Of a stretch of DNA of 7,679 nucleotides, positions 5,025 through 7,679 are shown piece by piece. Origin of the DNA: Desulfobacula sp. (GTDB lineage: Bacteria; Desulfobacterota; Desulfobacteria; Desulfobacterales; Desulfobacteraceae); NCBI GenBank assembly GCA_011390085.1, contig JAABTB010000094.1, positions 1-7,679 of the forward strand, read 5' to 3'. The translations under genes and the position numbers were made by a program. The notes under the pieces are model-generated. The model saw only the letters and a program-made list of their open reading frames with translations. It had not been told where the DNA came from and searched no databases. Position 1 is the stretch's first letter. Each line of letters begins with the position of its first letter.

Positions 5025-5807
5025 ATGCCCAAAGACATCAAAAGGCCCAATGCCATAGAAAAAGCCCTGGAAATTATGCTGAAATTCCAGGACATCAAGC
5101 CTTCCTGGGGAATCCGGGAGCTGAGCACCTCCCTGGGGTTCAGCCCGGCCACGGTCCAGAGAATCCTTCAGGTGCTGAAATCCTATGAATTTGTCCGGCA
5201 GGACCCTCTGACCCGCCAGTATTTTGTGGGTACGGTTTTTTACCGGTTCCTCGAAAACCTGAACAGCTCCAACAACCTTTCCCGCATGGGACGGAGATTC
5301 ATGGAGGAAGTGGCAGGCGCCACCCTTGAAACCGTTCATCTGAATATTATCGAAGGAAATATGAGGATCTGTATTGATACCATTGAATCCCCCAAGGTTC
5401 TCAAGGCCGGCATGCCCATCGGCAACCAGTCCCCCCTTTATGCCGGGGCCTCGGCCAAATGCCTTCTAGCCTTTTCCGGAGAAGAGTATAAAACCGCTTA
5501 TCTCAAGACCACGGAATTCGAGCCCATGACAAAACACACCATTGTCCGGCAGGATAAACTGATCAAGGAGCTTAAAAAAATTAAAAAGCAGGGCTATGCC
5601 CTGAGCCTTGGAGAAAGAACCCCGGGGCTCGGTTCACTCAGCGCCCCTGTTTTTAACTATAAAGGACTGATCCTGGCAAGTTTGAGCCTTGCCATCCCTG
5701 AAATCAGGTTCAAACAGGAGGATCATCTTTCCAATTGTATTCATACACTGACCGAGGCTGCAACATCCTTTTCAAAAGCCATGGGATTAAGCGCCGACAA
5801 ATTTTAA
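5025..5807 (+). CDS. IclR-family transcriptional regulator
   Basis: This 260-residue protein has the normal IclR length and layout. An N-terminal winged helix-turn-helix covers about residues 8-70 (WGIRELSTSLGFSPATVQRI at 28-47, then the wing RQDPLTRQYFVG). An effector-binding domain follows from about 85 to 255, with the family landmarks LYAGASAKCLLAF, QGYALSLGERTPGLGSLSAP and a hydrophobic LILASLSLAIP strand. The start is supported by AGGA at 5011-5014, 10 nt upstream. The gene lies only 16 bp ahead of the acyl-CoA dehydrogenase, so it is probably cotranscribed with it and controls that operon and perhaps the divergent gcdA unit. The effector is unknown; glutaryl-CoA or an aromatic-pathway intermediate would fit the context, but nothing in the sequence shows it. 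Confidence 0.92.
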   Translation: MPKDIKRPNAIEKALEIMLKFQDIKPSWGIRELSTSLGFSPATVQRILQVLKSYEFVRQDPLTRQYFVGTVFYRFLENLNSSNNLSRMGRRFMEEVAGATLETVHLNIIEGNMRICIDTIESPKVLKAGMPIGNQSPLYAGASAKCLLAFSGEEYKTAYLKTTEFEPMTKHTIVRQDKLIKELKKIKKQGYALSLGERTPGLGSLSAPVFNYKGLILASLSLAIPEIRFKQEDHLSNCIHTLTEAATSFSKAMGLSADKF

Positions 5808-5823
5808 CCGTTTAGGAGGAACA

Positions 5824-6987
5824 ATGGATTTTCAATTATCAAAAGAGCTTCAGATGCTCCAGAAAGAAATCAGGAATTTTGCAAAAAAACAGATCGAACC
5901 CTTTGCCGATGAATGGGATAACAAACATTACCTGCCCATCAAAGAGGTCATGAGACCCCTGGGAGAACTGGGATTTTTCGGTACTGTCATTCCCGAGGAA
6001 TACGGCGGAGAAAATATGGGCTTTGTGGCCGCCATGATCGTGACCGAAGAGCTGGCAAAGGTCTCTTCATCTCTGCGGGTCCAGGTCAATATGCAGGTTC
6101 TGGGCTGCGCCTATACCATTTTCAGATACGGGAATGAAGAAACCAAGAAAAAATATGTCCAGAAGCTCTGCACAGCAGAATATATCGGCGGTTTCGGCAT
6201 CACGGAATCCGATGCCGGTTCCGATGTCATGGCCATGGCCACAACAGCGGAAGACAAGGGAGATCACTGGCTCCTGAACGGTTCCAAGACCTGGATCTCC
6301 AATGCCAACGTGGCCGATGTCCTGATCTGCTATGCCTACACAGACAAGGCTGCCGGATCAAAGGGGCTTTCCGCCTTTGTCATCGAGCCCAAAAATTTTG
6401 CCGGCATCAAGACTTCCGGCCTGGACAAGCTGGGGTCTCATTCCTCCCCAACCGGCGAGGTTTTCCTGGACAATGTCAAAGTACCCAAGGAAAATATCCT
6501 GGGCAAACCCGGAGACGGCGCAAAAATCGTTTTCTCCTCCCTGAACCAGACAAGACTGTCCGCTGCCGCCGGCGGCGTTGGGCTTGCCCAGGCCTGCCTG
6601 GATGTGGCCACCAAATACTGCAATGAAAGAAAACAGTTCGGTAAAAAAATAGGTGAATTCCAGATGAACCAGGACATGATCGCCCAGATGACGGCTGAGA
6701 TCGAAGCCGCCCGTCTGGTAACCTACAAGGCGGCCTGGGAAAAGGACCAGGGAGAACTGAACAACGGCCTCTCCGTGGCCCTGGCCAAATACCTGGCCGG
6801 TGAAATTGCCACCAAGGCTTCCAACTATGCCATGAGAATCCTGGGCGCCTACGGATACTCTACCGAATACCCGGTTGCCCGGTATTACAGGGATGCCCCC
6901 ACCTATTCCATGGTGGAAGGTTCCGCCAATATCTGCAAATGGATCATTGCCCTGGATCAACTGGGTTTCAGAAAAGCCAACAGATAA
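5824..6987 (+). CDS. gcdH: glutaryl-CoA dehydrogenase, probably non-decarboxylating
   Basis: This 387-residue FAD acyl-CoA dehydrogenase would pass electrons to electron-transferring flavoprotein. The helical N-domain is about 1-115, the beta domain about 118-225 (GGFGITESDAGSD, TWISN) and the C-terminal helical domain follows. E365 in SMVEGSANI is the position of the catalytic base. R85 in SSSLRVQVNMQ aligns with human Arg94, which binds the distal carboxylate of glutaryl-CoA, so a dicarboxylyl substrate is likely. The residue before the base is V364, whereas decarboxylating glutaryl-CoA and most short- and medium-chain enzymes have Tyr. The Tyr-to-Val exchange is the published signature of the glutaconyl-CoA-forming enzyme of Desulfococcus multivorans. 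A gcdA gene within 2 kb fits that. AGGAGG lies 4 nt before the ATG. Specificity is inferred by manual alignment. Confidence 0.87.
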   Translation: MDFQLSKELQMLQKEIRNFAKKQIEPFADEWDNKHYLPIKEVMRPLGELGFFGTVIPEEYGGENMGFVAAMIVTEELAKVSSSLRVQVNMQVLGCAYTIFRYGNEETKKKYVQKLCTAEYIGGFGITESDAGSDVMAMATTAEDKGDHWLLNGSKTWISNANVADVLICYAYTDKAAGSKGLSAFVIEPKNFAGIKTSGLDKLGSHSSPTGEVFLDNVKVPKENILGKPGDGAKIVFSSLNQTRLSAAAGGVGLAQACLDVATKYCNERKQFGKKIGEFQMNQDMIAQMTAEIEAARLVTYKAAWEKDQGELNNGLSVALAKYLAGEIATKASNYAMRILGAYGYSTEYPVARYYRDAPTYSMVEGSANICKWIIALDQLGFRKANR

Positions 6988-6996
6988 GGAGGCAAG

Positions 6997-7383
6997 GTGG
7001 ACCCCAAAGAAATAGCAAAAAAAACAGGTGAGACTGCCAAACTCTATTTTTCAACGGTTAAGGATGAGGATAAGCCCTATAACCTGTGGAAATATTTTGA
7101 CAAGGACCTGGCAAAGGATATGTCCCTGTACATTACGGGCCAGATGTATGCCAGGGAAAAAATACCTCACAAGACCCGCCAGTTGATTACGGTGGCGGCC
7201 CTGACGGTCCTTTCCAAACCCGATGAACTGAAGCTCCATACCCATGCGGCCCTTAATGTGGGCTGCACCAAGGAAGAGGTTGCCGAAGTCATTTTTCAGA
7301 CCAGTATTTACGGTGGGGTTCCCGCCGCGAATACGGCCCTGACCGTGTTAAAGGAAGTGCTGGAGGAACGCGGGGAAGCCTAA
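6997..7383 (+). CDS. carboxymuconolactone decarboxylase-family protein
   Basis: This 128-residue all-helical protein of the CMD/AhpD superfamily starts with GTG; AAGGAGG (6986-6992), overlapping the dehydrogenase stop, is 4 nt upstream. The family core is ELKLHTHAALNVGCTKEEVAEVI (77-99) followed by IYGGVPAANTAL (104-115), the PcaC-like pattern. H81 and H83 fall in the conserved histidine region. There is no CxxC pair (C90 is the only cysteine), so AhpD-type peroxidase activity is unlikely. True 4-carboxymuconolactone decarboxylation belongs to the aerobic beta-ketoadipate pathway and makes little sense in this anaerobic context, so its reaction is unknown. The 9-bp gap to the dehydrogenase implies translation from the same transcript and a role linked to glutaryl- or glutaconyl-CoA. 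Confidence 0.85.
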   Translation: MDPKEIAKKTGETAKLYFSTVKDEDKPYNLWKYFDKDLAKDMSLYITGQMYAREKIPHKTRQLITVAALTVLSKPDELKLHTHAALNVGCTKEEVAEVIFQTSIYGGVPAANTALTVLKEVLEERGEA

Positions 7384-7403
7384 CCGGGTAGATGCCTGAA
7401 ATC

Positions 7404-7440
7404 AAACCGCCGGAGAACCATGGATGTCCTCCGGCGGTTT
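7404..7440. terminator. bidirectional terminator between convergent genes
   Basis: AAACCGCCGGAG (7404-7415) and CTCCGGCGGTTT (7429-7440) form a perfect 12-bp stem with a 13-nt loop. Short T-rich tails occur on both sides (TTTTAATTT on plus, TTTGATTT on minus), so it can end both the IclR operon and the convergent prmA gene, whose stop codon touches the stem. Confidence 0.85.
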
Positions 7441-7679
7441 TAATTTAAGGGTGTGGCCAGAATCGTATTCCAGATTCCGTCCGGGCATCGCCTTTCAACA
7501 ATATGAACGGCTTTGGCACAAAGCGAGGCCAGGACCTTTTTGGCTTCGGAATTCAACAGCCCAGACAGGATAATCCATTTTTTCTCCAGCAGGTGCGGGC
7601 TTTCAATGAGATGCCGCATGACATCATAATGGATATTGGCCACCAGAAGGTCACAGGGGATGGATATCATGTCTTCCCC
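7440..7679 (-). CDS. prmA: ribosomal protein L11 methyltransferase, C-terminal part
   Basis: Only the last 79 codons are in the window; the reading frame stays open through 7679, so the gene continues to the right. An internal ATG at 7670 is probably not the start. The visible part matches the end of the SAM-dependent Rossmann domain of PrmA: PCDLLVANIHYDVMRHL, the post-motif strand with the N-[IL] pair that follows the SAM site, then WIILSGLLNSEAKKVL (the LILSG strand) and the final strand WNTILAT. PrmA trimethylates ribosomal protein L11. The family match is by motif recognition; another class I methyltransferase is possible without the N-terminal half. It is a housekeeping gene convergent with the catabolic operon. 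Confidence 0.75.
   Translation of the reverse strand, partial: GEDMISIPCDLLVANIHYDVMRHLIESPHLLEKKWIILSGLLNSEAKKVLASLCAKAVHIVERRCPDGIWNTILATPLN

Noticed and set aside
1..7679. CRISPR array, insertion sequence or rRNA/tRNA genes
   Set aside because: No regularly spaced repeats, transposase-like frames, terminal inverted repeats with target duplications, or RNA-gene signatures were seen on either strand.

Overview
The window looks like the chromosome of an anaerobic, aromatic-degrading bacterium, most likely a sulfate reducer of the Desulfobacterota. That assignment is inferred from gene content: a glutaryl-CoA to crotonyl-CoA module with a biotin-dependent decarboxylase subunit, a crotonase resembling the dienoyl-CoA hydratases of benzoyl-CoA degradation, and an acyl-CoA dehydrogenase carrying the residue typical of non-decarboxylating glutaryl-CoA dehydrogenases. 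No rRNA or tRNA gene is visible to confirm it.

Left edge (1 to about 962, minus strand) is accessory DNA unlike the rest in codon use. It holds a HEPN-like gene that runs off the window (1-508), a 79-residue orphan gene (706-945), and between them a 109-bp imperfect inverted repeat (587-695) with the architecture of an integron attC site. A matching 7-bp R-box (956-962) lies 10 bp before the orphan gene's start. I read this as one complete 369-bp gene cassette plus the start of a second. The array ends abruptly against chromosomal DNA, with no integrase gene in view.

Middle (about 1059-4714): a minus-strand unit carries the carboxyltransferase (alpha) subunit of glutaconyl-CoA decarboxylase and then a crotonase-family hydratase. 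It ends in a strong intrinsic terminator, beyond which lies an isochorismatase-family cysteine hydrolase. Transcribed divergently from gcdA is a minimal 71-residue biotin carrier. The 209-bp divergent region holds a promoter for each side and an imperfect palindrome at the predicted gcdA start.

Right (4715-7679): a 310-bp non-coding stretch with hairpins, a promoter candidate and a second palindrome precedes a plus-strand operon: IclR-type regulator, glutaryl-CoA dehydrogenase, carboxymuconolactone-decarboxylase-family protein. A convergent terminator separates it from the 3' end of prmA.

Taken together, the dehydrogenase would oxidise glutaryl-CoA to glutaconyl-CoA while keeping the carboxylate. 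GcdA would move that carboxyl group to biotin on the small carrier, giving crotonyl-CoA. A sodium-pumping membrane subunit, not in this window, would release CO2. The hydratase would act on crotonyl-CoA or on the upstream cyclic dienoyl-CoA. The IclR protein is the obvious candidate regulator of both units.
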